Assembly: GCA_008360955.1 (NCBI GenBank)
Contig: LUCM01003968.1
Coordinates: 537,244-601,243 of the forward strand
Direction of reading: 5' to 3'
Origin: Fasciolopsis buskii
Taxonomy: Eukaryota > Platyhelminthes > Trematoda > Plagiorchiida > Fasciolidae
DNA length: 64,000 bases
Both the position numbers and the translations under genes were made by a program. Below, in pieces: positions 38,101 through 51,577 of the stretch (within the stretch, counting starts at the first letter, position 1; each line of letters opens with the position of its first letter). The notes beneath the pieces were generated by a model that saw nothing but the letters and a program-made list of their open reading frames with translations, had not been told where the DNA came from and did no database searches.

Positions 38101-41100
38101 CATCACGTTTGTGAACAACCGGCTGCCCATTGGGTCCGAATGACATTGACGAATATGGGGATTGCGATGCTAATGACAAAACGAGAAGTGATAATATAAA
38201 AAAAATTGGTTGGCAAGAATACAACTGTCGCTGGCACTGGCATTAGTACTATAAGCATTCTACAAATCAATCTGGTGGAAATCAATAACTTTGTGAACAA
38301 AACGAAGTGGCTTATTCAAGCAGCTATAAGTAACTTACCTGAAAAAAGATCAGAAACGGAACACTCGACAATGAATTGAGGGAAAACTGAGGGTGAATAC
38401 AAGATTGAGGTTGAAGAGAATCCTACAGCAGGTACGTTCAAATGCCAAATCACAACGCGACCGGACTGGCACAAAGCGACTAGGCGATAGTGATTGCTGT
38501 TGTTATTGTTGCGTTGTGAGCCCTGACTACCGGAAGCGGATGTTCCACCACTGACAACTGTGTGGAGGCGACTCAGACTGATTTGATTGTTTGTCGCTTT
38601 CCCAGTTTCAGGGCCCGGCAAATCAGAAGAGGTGTCCAGGGACGATAAGGCAAGTAAATGAATCGGAGAATCCAGTATGATTGGAGGGCATAAGCAACCA
38701 CCAGTGCTGTATAAAAGTCGTATTCGACCATCAAGATCCCCAACAGACACTAGATTGCTGCAAGGAAAAGTCATGATAATCAATTAGGAAGCGAGATCGA
38801 TAAAATACAAACGATTGTATTTCTCAAAACTAACAGTTACTTGAGACTGGATAGGGGATGAACAGAAAACAGTCGTTAGGTGTTTTTTCAATATTTTCGG
38901 AATATTCAGTTACAAAAATACCAATATAAAAGGATTGTTCCGGAGTACAGTGCATGAGGGGTTTCAGGTCCTTTGTGGGATCAGATAAATTAAATTGTAA
39001 GAACTCAGACAAATTATGAAACCGAGAGAAGGGCGGAAATGAGTTCTTCGTCCCAGTTCGAGATTAAAATCGAACACGCTCTGATTTTCTTGACATGTTC
39101 GGAGCTACGGGGAAGATAGATGAATAAATATCGATCTCACCCAACTTGCATGAACTCTGATTTTTGCAAAAACGATCCAACTGCGAAGTCATTAACCTCA
39201 ACAGGAATCGAATCCAAGCATGCTCGCAATCCACGCATTTGCCTCACATGTGGTCCACCAGCCGAAGGGCTTCCGGATATTCGACTTCGGAATCAATGGT
39301 TACCCACCCAAATTGCATAAGTACATGGCATTCATCACAATGAAATTCTCACAAATTTCGAAGCATTTAATATTTGGCGCAAAATTATTACATTCGGATG
39401 CTCATTCGCCTTCCGTTGCAAACGACCTTGGTAAGCATATAAAATTGGAGATACGTAAAGGTGATCCAGCGCTATGACGACAGTCGATTCGATCAGACAG
39501 TCCAGTGTAGTAGTATTTTTAGACAAACGAAGAAAACAGTTCTGAGAACAGGAGCGAAACCATGAAAGTGGAAATAACAACCACTATGTATAGATGAGCT
39601 GATTTGTTACATTTAGACGATTTCCATGTACCGATATGAAAAGAAGTTGTTCTACAGTTAAGGGACAACATCCTTGACACAAAACGTGAAATGTGGCACT
39701 ACTAGCTACAGTTACACGGTGTCTGCCTCGTCGACTCATGAGAATAGAAGTAGAAAAATGTCTGCTGTCATGCAGCTTCACCCGGTTTAACTCTGTCGAT
39801 AGACTGAGCGAGGAATTTATTTCCACATAGCAGCTAATTATTTACAAATCAAGCATGCATACAAAATCAAAAGATAAATCTATCAAACGTTCCAACGATG
39901 AGTAAGGATGATTATACGATCCGTTCGAAAACCGAAGCACACAAATAACCGGAAGCCACTCACTCAGTGTATGAATAAGCGGTTAGCCGCTTCTCACTGA
40001 CAATCTCCCATAATGGGCGATCACCCCTAGACGCTGAAATACGATTGATACCAACGTTTTCTGGTGCTGATGAAGCAGATCGACTTCCGGCAGTCGCATT
40101 CGAGGCTGTGGACAGTTCCATTAGAATCGGACCATCCACTGGATGTGAGCATACAAATTTGATTTTTGTCTCAGTAGCCAACTGATCCGGGGTGGTAATA
40201 ATAAATGGAGCACGCAAGTGGGTGGACGCAGAGCCATTTGCACGTGACTCCGACGTAACAGCAGGGACAGCTAATGAGAGAAGAGAAGAAATTAGCGAAG
40301 CGAAGAAAGTATTATGCGCATCTTTAATTTTAAACAATCATCAGCCGTTACAGGATAACTGAACCCCATGTTTTTGGTGGATAAGTCCTGGCTACACAGA
40401 AGAAGCATAGTACCAACAACAAGGCTCACAGAAGTGTTGCCAGGTTATCAGATGCCTTTCGGTTCATCGTGGTCACCACATTGATAAAACTATAGAAAGA
40501 TTGCCATCCTATCGGATTCCTATGAATGAGAACTTGATGACTTCTGTTAAAGTAGTTCACAATTCACCTTAGATTCGTAAAAATGAATAAAATAAATATA
40601 CATAAACCCAATTCGTGGAGTGGGCCTTGGCACTCTTGATATTTTTACAACATATATGAAACATGTAGAAGTCATACGCCTCATGACCCATACGGCCCGC
40701 TGTACATACGGAGGGACCGTCGACGTGAATTAGGCTTGGGCCTGTAGAGAATCACGTAGGAATCCGATGGGTCAGGCGTGCTAACGAATCCCCCACCACC
40801 AGTGTCGGTGAGTTGATTCCGTTCAGAAACAGAAACAAACTAGCAGAAAAACAGACCTTTCGAAATGATAAGGCCACCTAAGAGGCTTGCAGTGAAAAAA
40901 ATTACTCTGTAATCTTCCAAGTTTTCACAATTCTGATGACAGTTTTTTGCAAACGCAAAGCCTATGGACTCGGTACTTAGTCGCAAGCATCAACAGTCAT
41001 TACCGAGCTTACCAGTTTCGGATTCCAAGGCGGCTGTAGTTTTTGATTTGAGCACGGAAGCATTGTTCGTACCATCCCCAGGTATGGAACCTTTACTGTG

Positions 41101-44100
41101 GGTTGAAATGGCTTTTTTGTCAATAACAGTAGTGGATTCTTCATCAGGCTCCAAAAACAAACGCACACGGCGTTTTTTCTTTTGACGGCCAATTTTACGT
41201 TTCGCATCTTCGCCGGATTGGTCTGAGACGGTGTCCACGTCCACATCGGGAACGGTGCGCTTACGAGATGCACCCGGTTCTGATGGTGTACCAATAACCT
41301 GAGGTTGACTAACTGTATCCACCGCAATTGTTACACAAGATGGCGGCTTAGGTGATTCTGTGTCCTTCTTCGAAGTGGGTTTTTCGTTTTTCTCCGGCGA
41401 GCGCGGAGAAGAACTCTTTAATGTCTCCCTGTGTATAGAAAACATTCAGGTGGTTGACAACGTTTGATAATTTGATATGAAGCAAGTCGCCATTGGGGAA
41501 ATTTTACTCAAATTTCCGCAGCCGATGGTGATTGTCATCTGGGAAGGCACTCAGATAACTCACACCAGGTGTTTGAAACATCAAGTTTACAGTGCCCCGG
41601 TATCTACCGGAATGAACTATTATAGTTTGACATTTTTATAACAGAATTTCCCAATGAATTAATCAGTTTTAATCATTTGAACTTAAGGGCATTAACGGTT
41701 ATTAATCGAGCTTTGGCTTGCTTGGGTAAAGCGGATGATTTAAATAATCCGTCCAAAGCACTCTAACATCGCCTCTTACCTCACCTAGTAAACCACATGC
41801 ACCAAAACGTGACAAGTGGGTAAGCATGAATTTGATCTATGCTAGAAACAACTAGTTTTGGAATTGATTCAATGAAGCATTCCTTCGAATTATCTAGAGC
41901 TGTAATCACAGTCTCTAGGTGCGTCCAGAGCCTTGAGGTGCAATGGCTCCAGCATCCATATCTATTCAGCACATGTTTTAGGATCGGAAACCACCTTTTT
42001 CGCCAGACCGTATCCTCTTCACGATAAATCAGGTACAAAATATGACGTCAGCATGATATCAAGTGCCATAGTTAAGAATGAGTCACACATGAAGCAATTA
42101 TCCGCTTGGGCGAGACAGAAAACACTTACCCGCTGAGTGCAAATGCATGGATTGTAAAAACTTCTGTGATCAATCACTATATAAAAAATGGATCACCAAT
42201 GATTTTGGCGTACTTCCAATGACAATATCCGTCATGGAAGATGGTCATAATAACTTGAAGAACAGAACAGACAAGCAGCTAATTTGGGGATATTTTGAAC
42301 ATCAAGCCACAAAAAACGGATTTTCGCCCCCACCCCCACCCCCGGATTGTTTACCACCGAATAAATGTGTGCATATGACCGTTCGCATCGGTGAATCAGG
42401 AAAGATACAATTACAGCCATGGATGTCATGAGATGACTAGATAACAGATAATCTTTACTTTCATTTCATGCTTGTGGAAAATCAAGAACAATCACAAAAA
42501 GAATGCACTCAAAAGAGGCAGACGTAAATTAGTGCAGATACCATATGACCTTCATCTTAGTCATGGGAGCACCCGTTTAGCCATCGCAAAGCTAAGTTGT
42601 GGTAGGGTTGCGGAACTTAAACCGAGACTATTTTACATCCCAATTAACTCAGATTAACAGTGATCGGAAGATAGCTATACGGTCACAATCTGCAATCTCT
42701 GATGCTAGACGAAGTGCATAACGGCAGTTTGTTTTGTTGCCAGATCGCCGCCGTGACTCGTGTGACTAGCGTATGTTCATAACCAAGGTCACGGCTGCAG
42801 CGAACGAAAATAAGAATAACAGATCAACGAGTAGCTACCAAGTGGCGCCGAGATGTAAAAAGGATTACTAAATATGCCCTATGCGTAGTTGGCTGAATTA
42901 ACAACTAATCCGAAAGCATAATTAGGACCCGATTGGATCAGTCATTTTCGGGAAACTGTAATTTACGCTCAAGTTGAACGCTAAACAGATACTGGAAAAA
43001 GCAAAACATGTGTTTCAATTTCGCCAACAGTTCAACGGAAATGTCGAACCGAATCACTTCTATATATGACAATAATGAAAAGTTAATAAACAGAAACACC
43101 ATTATACTCACTGAGCTTTGCTAAAATTGCACTCCATTCGTAAAGCCTCCTGTACAGGAGTTCGATTAGCAATATTTGAGGTTTTCGGACTGGTGGTCTG
43201 AAAAGAAACGAGTCTAAACAGAATCTCAAATGAATAAAAATTGACACAAAACAAGAGCAAGTAGCTTGTCAATCATACAAGCGCACACAATCAAAACAAG
43301 AAACAAGGCCTTAAATGTCTCCGATGGGAGCGTAACATCAAAATCAACGAAATGGAGACCTCACACAGAATAGCTACGGCAACCCACGTTGTTTGATGTG
43401 CAGTAAAACCACGGAACTTACTGTGCCACTGGGACTGGATAGGGCCTGTGACAGCAAAGATCGTGTGGGTGTGCCCTCAGTCGTGCGTGGAGTGGTTGGT
43501 GCACGCATAGTGATATTCGGAGAATGGGTCTGACTTGGCGACCTGGAAGCTGAACGTTGAGACTGCGACAACTGATTTTCTGGTGGAATACCTTGTTGAT
43601 TAGATTGTGAAGCTGAAGAAAACTGTGGATTGGAGTCCTCGTCCGGTCTGAAATCAAGAGGGAATTAACTAGCAAGAGAAGTCTAGAAGTTGTAGAAAAA
43701 TGCGCGAAAATACGAATATAAACAGCCATTCAAAACAGCGAGTACGGTCGAATGAGAAGCAGGGTACGATATATCTGAGCAATAACGTTGCTTCTTAGTA
43801 ATTAAAATGGGCAAAATTACTGTTTAAGAATTAGGCTTACGCATCCAAGTGTCCGAGAAATTTTGGAATGATACGACGCCTGCCATCTTTTCCTCGAGTT
43901 TCTATTTGTTTCGAAGGCTAGAGGGAAATGGACAATTATAAAGCTGTGTTCATCTGCGCACTCTAATTGCTTATTGTTTCTGCTTATGCATATCACAGAT
44001 CTAATAATAAAAGACTAGATGACAACCGAAAAAAGAAGACCAATGATCTGTGATAAGAAAGAATGATACGGTTTAAAAGGGGAAGTAAAACCGAGAAAAA

Positions 44101-47100
44101 AGAAAACGCAACACATGCCAACAAGCAGAAAGTCTAACACCGACGATTAAGTTTACCAGACGAAATTGTTGTCATACCTATTTCACCTAGGAAATCAACA
44201 GATCTGTGAGCGAATTCAAGATATGTACAAGTGCATCAAACCGTCATTATTCAACAATTCAGACACTAAAAGCAACACTAGCCTCGGCAAATTTCGTTCA
44301 GGTATACAAGTTAATTCGACAGGCGCAGCGGAAAGACTGACGTTCACTAGATTTTTATTACCAACGGAAGGTTCCATAAATTTCAGATCTGTATATGGTC
44401 CACGAATACTTACGAGCAGTGTGTGAGATTGACGTTTCTGTGCTAGACTGACTGTCCTTAAGACTCCATCTTTCACACAAACCTCAGGTCATCCGGCCAA
44501 CCTTACATTCGGGAGGCACCATGATCGCGTTTCTATCGTACAAGAGCCCAGTAGTGGTGCGGTACTCATCGTGCCCAAGATCTGAACCCAGGCTTTCCAA
44601 ATGTAAGCGTGTAAGCTACCACTGTGCCGCCAGCCCCCATCCAGACTAGTCAGAACTACCCAGTTAAGCTTGTTCAGATGCAACGCTCAATTAAAAGCCA
44701 GTGGTAGATCAGTATCTGATGAGCAACGGAGGAAAAGAAGCATAAAATTATGACTCCAGTGTGTATTGAATGAGGAATCAAAATGAATGTCAGTAAATTT
44801 TCAAACGACTGGAAAAACTAGTTGAGTTAGGGTAAAAGGGAAACCATTTTGAGCAGCAAGCAACCGGTTTCTGTTCGACTATGTGGTTGCACCACAGAGA
44901 GTCATTGTTCGAATTCACCATCGGTTCACACCTAAGTCCGAAAAAGAGAGGCATGCACCCATGAAACTCTACATTTGGTGTTCAGATCAGACGTCAGATA
45001 CCGACAGCTGGTGCAGTCAGGAGGTGACCAACAGGCATGACTCCTAGATGGCATAATTGTATTTGGGGACAGCACTGCTACTATACCTCGAGTTCACATA
45101 GGAATTTAATCTGAATAGATCAGCAGGAATTCGAATGATATTGCGCGTCACGTCGGCAATGTTACTCAAGTAAAATCACTAGGAGAAAAATACGGAAATT
45201 AATGGATGAAACACCCTCGTGGTTCAATTAAAAACTAAATGGATATCAGCTGTGATGCACAGACAACAATTTGAAGTTAAAGACTGATACTCCGGATGAA
45301 ACTTCAAACTATGGCTCCAAAGAACTGCTGAAAAAAGTCTTTAGCTGGATGGGCTAATACAAAGAAGCTTCAATCGCATGCGCATGTGCTGAAAGATTGG
45401 AATCGTTGTTTACCACAGGCTTCCATGACATGTTTGACTCATGAGTGCGGTGGATGGGGCGGGCCCCATAGCCACCAGGCGCACTGCACATGCGAGGGGA
45501 GTACCTGCAACTCAGAGTGGCTTAGAACCAATTAAGGTCTCATTATGTCAGATGTGGAAACGAGCCGGGCGACAGCGAGTTACCATGTACCACCAAAGTA
45601 AAGATATTTTCGTGACAAAAAATTACATCAATAACAGAGGAACAGATGAAAGTCTGTAGCTTATCCTTAATTCATTTCAGTTTTTTCAGGTCACCAAGCT
45701 GCTAGTTTGTCAATTACCATAAAAGGTTTTTGAAAAATAAATTAAGATTTCCACCAGGTGAAATAATATGGGGATTTCTGGTGACTCAATGCTTGGTAAA
45801 ATGTATATAAAATTAAGCAGACGGCACGGAAATTACTGAGTCAGTGTCGAATAGCGTCATATGACTCACTCCAGCCGGTGGTGGCCTTACAGAAGAAGTA
45901 GACGTGGTATCCCCATTTTCTTTTAAGCGCTTGCAGATCACGGCTTGAGTTTGTTGAAGGGCTAACGCTTCTGGAGTCTCTAAAATGATATCAGACTGGT
46001 TCAAGTTCCCAGTAGGCTTTCGTCCAGCACCTGCAGCACACACACCCTTGGGCAATCCGACTGCCTCGGCCGACTCGGGGTCAAATTTTTCCAATAAGCT
46101 TTGGCCGTAGGCTTTGTGATGCAGGCGGACCTGTAAAGGCGAACGAAAAAAATGCACGAGATACAAACTGAATGGCCAAGGTCCGCGCGGTATTTTGCTC
46201 ACAGACAAATCACAAGCAATCAACAACGGAATACAAATACAAGGGGAAAGGACGGATAATCAAAACCCAACCCAATAAAGATAGAACTGGTCAAACCAAC
46301 AAATTAAATAACTTAATAACTTCTCGTGCTGTGTGCGAAGTTGACTTTCTGTCAAGCTCCAGACGCTCCCTCATCCCAGCTCACCGCCTTCTGCTGTTCA
46401 AAACTCAAATCCGGCCCGCGCTTGAATACTGCAGCTAATTGTGAAGTTGGGCTTCGCCTCTCGCTCCTTCTTCTCTTGACCGGGTTCAACGAAAAGCCAT
46501 AGAGCTGATCACCGTCCCTTCTTTAAACTCGATTTGCAGCCACTAGCTGATAGTCGGACAACAGATCCTCCGCTCCGTTTCAGCCGATATTATTTTGGTT
46601 ATTTTTGAAGCTTGCTGGGGAGTTTCTTTTGTTGCTAATTTTCCTCGCCCGTTTCGCATACAAACAGCTAGTCATTCTCATCAGGTTTGTCACTGAATGT
46701 CATCCTCCCATCTTTCATGCCTGTTTCTCAAAGTACTGAGACGCAGAACATCATACCACTTTGTCTTCGCACCCAGTTGCATTTTTTCCTTTGAGAAAGC
46801 AAAGTCGGCAAACTGATTCATACGCGGAAGTTCCCGCAGCAACCCCTTTTATAGTACCACTTATGATTATGGAGTTTATTGCATTTACCACAATCCACTT
46901 TCTCTGTAGTAAAAATGTAGTAATAAATGTATGATTATCTACAAAGTCATAATCCACCAACCTAGTGAAAAAAATGGACGAGTAAAATTACAATGGTGTT
47001 TTTTAGAAAACCCGCTCCTATTACCAGTATTATTATCACTAGTACTATCAATATTAATATTACCAGACAAATGATGTACCAGAATGGAACGAAAAATACA

Positions 47101-50100
47101 GTCCTAATAGGGAAGGTACCATTTAAACGCAGACCTAAAGTCGAGAAAGCGTACTTTAAACTCATAAAAGAGAAAGAACGACAATGAGGCCCGTTATCCG
47201 TCGTGAAGAAATATACCAAATAAAGCTAGGATAAATCACATCTCAATGTCGATTAAGTGACGCGCTCTAGTTCGCCTATTCTGTTCACCCACTCAGAATC
47301 TAGTTTTTCGGACAGGCGCTTGCCATTTAGTAAGCTTACAAAAGAAGTATCAGAGAAACTAACGCCAGATGTATCAACAGGAAGCGCTGCCTTTTGAAGC
47401 TGGACAATGACCGACCAACTATTTGCCATTTTCCACCAGCATCAGTAGATGAAGCCGACCCTTTCGTTTGGCTATGGAACGCTTCCAACATCGTCGAACA
47501 TCAGTATCGTCTTCAAACGACTAGAGCATGGATTGGTTCAACTTTCAGTTAGGAGCACTATTCGGACCACCATTTCAGCTTTGGAAATCGAGCCACAAGC
47601 ACGAAAAATCAGTAGCGTAATACTAAACCCGCATATCAGGTGGCCGTAATAGTCCAACCATCGTAAAGAACGTTTATGCCAGAGTGGGAGCAGCTAGGAA
47701 AGACTCGAAATTGGCTAGTGAAAATTGCCTTCTTATTCCTGAGTGACAGATATCCTCTTGCATTTACATGAAACCCGCTGCGAAAATGTTGGATACAATA
47801 TGATAAGATAAAACATTCATTAATTGAACTCCCTTATACCACCCTTAATTTGTGTCTCAGATCGTCGGATGATATTCCTCCATTTCCTACAGTAGATATA
47901 GAGTCACCTACGCAACAACAACTGGTGCATACAGACAATGGAAACAGGCTGGCAGTATTAAAAGGAACAATGACTAACCAACTCGGATGTGGCCCAAGGA
48001 GTACCAAGTTCCGAATTTTTGAACCCCATGTAAGACACTGTCCCGTCCAAGGAACACGCCATGAGCTCCTGGCCATCCGCACTCCTGCGAGTAAACAGGA
48101 ATTAATTCATGTATACACAAAAACAAGGGGGAGTTGCGTCACCGTACAAGTTGATGGAATACCGATTGCCGATTTCTTTGTCCGATCTTGCACTACAGAT
48201 CGAAAGTAAAAGTGGATCATATGTATGACGATAACTGCCAGCGACTGATCACTGACCACGCCTGTCATTGCTTGACTTTAAGGATACAATATTGTACTGC
48301 AGAATATGCATGGGTTACAGCTCGAGGAATTAAACCCATTATTCAAATAATTATCATGTATAAAAGTTGGGAGGAAATACACGGCGAAACCAAAGTTGAC
48401 ACTGCGCTTTAAAGAAACAGTGTGAGAGAGAGGAAGTACGGATAACTGATCCACCTCCATTCTTCAAAAGCAGAATCACAGACGATAGTGTAACAGTCTA
48501 GAACAGATTACTTTGGTATGTTCGCCGTTCATAGGAGCGACGGTAACAAAGAAGAGAAATTGAGACCATAACAGCAGGCTCTCGAGAGTAAGAACCGCGG
48601 TAGTACGGACACAAAAGAGATAGAGAAGCAACTGCCTGGCTGTGAACCAATGACTGGTCTGGAAGTCAGGGTAGCGTGATTCTAGTTTCATTGCAAAACG
48701 TACCACCAACGGCTAATTTAGACTTACGCATGAGGAACTGGGATAAACTCCTGTAGCTCGTACTCAGCCTTAGTGCACTAACACATACGCACATAGCCAA
48801 CAGTCACCTCACACAACTAAGTATACCTGTGTGCGCGAAAACAGCTCAACGATTTTTGCTCCCAGAAGCATTTGCGGCATGGGGAAGGATGAATAAAATT
48901 TCTCCGGAAGCGCTCGTCCAATTTTGCGGTATTCTAACGACACCCCCAAAGAACCCAATTAACAGTGTGTCAATACTGCAACAGCAACGGTTACAAAACA
49001 ACGTGCAGGATGAGTACATTAAAACTTGGCATAGTTCCCGATTAGTTTTAAAAACTCACTAATACCCGTAAAACCACTCCTATTCGGTTTAACCCAGTAA
49101 TTTGGACAGGCTGACTCTAGCACGGTGGTGCAGGATACGCATCGCATTGTACTCAGATATTCGTTTCTGCTCATGAGGAAGTGGAGTAAATGAATCCGAT
49201 GCATCAATAACATACGAAAGTTATCGTCGGCAAACGCCTCTTGTCTTCCCGTTCGAAAAAAGACAGAGAAATAGGCTGCATGTACTAAATATGCCATGCG
49301 GGAGAGTAAACGGACATATTATTATAATCTATGAAATCATTCATTTGAATTGGAGGGTAGATAGTACAGTTTCATCTCTCTTGGGCGAATACTTGCATGC
49401 CCTCTTTACCTGTTGACCAACTGAAAATAGAATGTCCAATTCGCTGGGCTTTATTATCTCTCAAAGATCAAAGATACCGACGACGGGATCCGAACTTCCT
49501 AGCTCGGTACTTCCATTTGATTTTTGTCCTAGACTGTCAACCAGTGGAGCGCACCAGCGGTGTCAATCTCCCTTACTCACACCTGCAAGATGTTCATGAC
49601 TTAAAAATCAGAATCACCAAAATAATACTTACAATCATAATTGCGATCTCTTCACTTCTCTTCTTATTCATTATACAAAAAACGCGTATGCCAAGAAAGG
49701 GATCTCATCCACTGAAACGCTGCCAAACGGAGAAGTGGTCGACGGTGAAGGGAATCAAACTATCTACACCTAGACGATCAAACATCATGAGGCTAACTAT
49801 TTAACAGTTACCGGTCTTTTCGCAGTACGGCAGCAAATTCTCTCACATATATGAGGGTTAGGGATCTCACACCGCAAGTCAGTTATCGTGCGCAAGAAGT
49901 GGGAGAAAATATCGTTAAAGTACGAAATACCGTCAACCGCTTTACTTCTCTCAGTTCGTAAAAACTAGCTTCGTTGTGTTTATCATGATTCATTATTTTC
50001 AACCTAACTGTGTAACCGGGAGTTCTTTGACCAATAAGTCGATATCACTGACGATGACGAAGACAGCCAAGATTGCAGACAACCAGAAAATCTCGTCAGG

Positions 50101-51545
50101 AATGCATTCAGGAAAGGGAATAATGACACTTTGAACTGCCGAATTCCTGATATCAGGTGACAAAGATAACCAGATGCCAAGTACGACAATAACACCTAGC
50201 TGAGCTCGCATGAAAACAGGACTACATCCAACCGTTTCGCTGAAATGCAGCACTTACCAAGTGAGGTCGCAAACAGAATTTGTAAACAAGTCCTGAATAA
50301 CGACAAGAGCCCGGCGAGCTGCCGTCGTCTGGATGAGAGAAAACAGAAAATTTTAAGGAAAAAGCCTAAATAAATCGACTAACAAACTAATTAATTATCA
50401 TATTCATGAACAACGAAAACAGAGACAGAAAGAAGTTAATTGCAACAGGACTTACCCATACGGACACCGAACGGTCTTTGCTCCCAAGGGCCAAACAAAC
50501 AAGGCTCTAAAAGGTGAAGGAAAGATAGAATGCGCTACAATACAACAGAATTAGTGTCGAAGTAGACAGAAGACTAAATCACAAACCATTCCATGGTATT
50601 ATGGTGAGCCTATTCCTATATCAACTGACGGAGAACAAAGAAGACACTCAAATCGCTTCCATAAACCTATTTTCTCAAATTTTAACTGTTTCAGAGAACA
50701 TTACTTCCAGGAAAACTGGTAATTTAGTCTACCGTGCATGACGGAAAATTCGCCAACTGTGTCAGCATGATCCAAGAGGTCTTCTCAGATTCTAAGTCCG
50801 CTACTCTTTTACCTTTTCTTTCCTTTATTAATGAAATAACAATGTGTCATTTTTCAGGAAGGGGGCCGCGGCCAACAAAGGGCTGCGAAGTTAGGAAGTT
50901 GTCCGGCAGTGAGAAGATTCGAACCCGTGACCTTCACATCCAAACACCAGGACCTTATCCGCCTCGAACGCCTCTGGAAATGCTCCAAAACCACCCGTTT
51001 CGAAAATAGTCTCTGTTGAGGAAGTCCTGTGCACCCTTTTCGTGGTGATGTTTTCACCAAAGTGTCAAAACGAAGGTGAATGCCAGGGACTCTCCAAAAG
51101 TTGACCGATCTACTGTAATTAGCCTAGAGGAGGTGGTTAAACCCTGATTCCAAACCAACCAGGAACGGGATACGAAGCATGCGATACTACCCGCACCAAC
51201 AGCAGCGGCGCACGATTTCCAGACCTATCCCAAGGAAGCAAGAACCGAACAGTCAGTAACCGGTCTACAGTGAGTTGAATAATCCTCAAATTGTCCTACT
51301 CCCTTGTAGGTTGGGCCACTTGGTCAAAGGCTAGGAGTATGGTCCCAAAGACGACCCTCTACTTTGATTTGGAGATCTGGGTATTATCAAGCCTAAACAG
51401 AAATGGGTCTCAGTGGATAGCCGACGACTTGAAGATGGAGGACACAGAAGCTATCATATTTAGTGAACACTCTGTTTCCCTTCCTTTATTATTTGTGGTT
51501 TTCGTCCTTCGCTATGGTTCCGATGGCACATGATCTGTATTCCAG

Positions 51546-51577
<32 letters not shown>

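Noticed and set aside
42147..42431. Plus-strand ORF with a proline run
   Set aside because: The proline run comes from a C-rich simple tract within a HIRA intron; there is no other support.
47850..48209. 119-codon plus-strand ORF
   Set aside because: It is the shadow of a HIRA exon on the minus strand (47979..48084), which has clear homology and matching splice phases.
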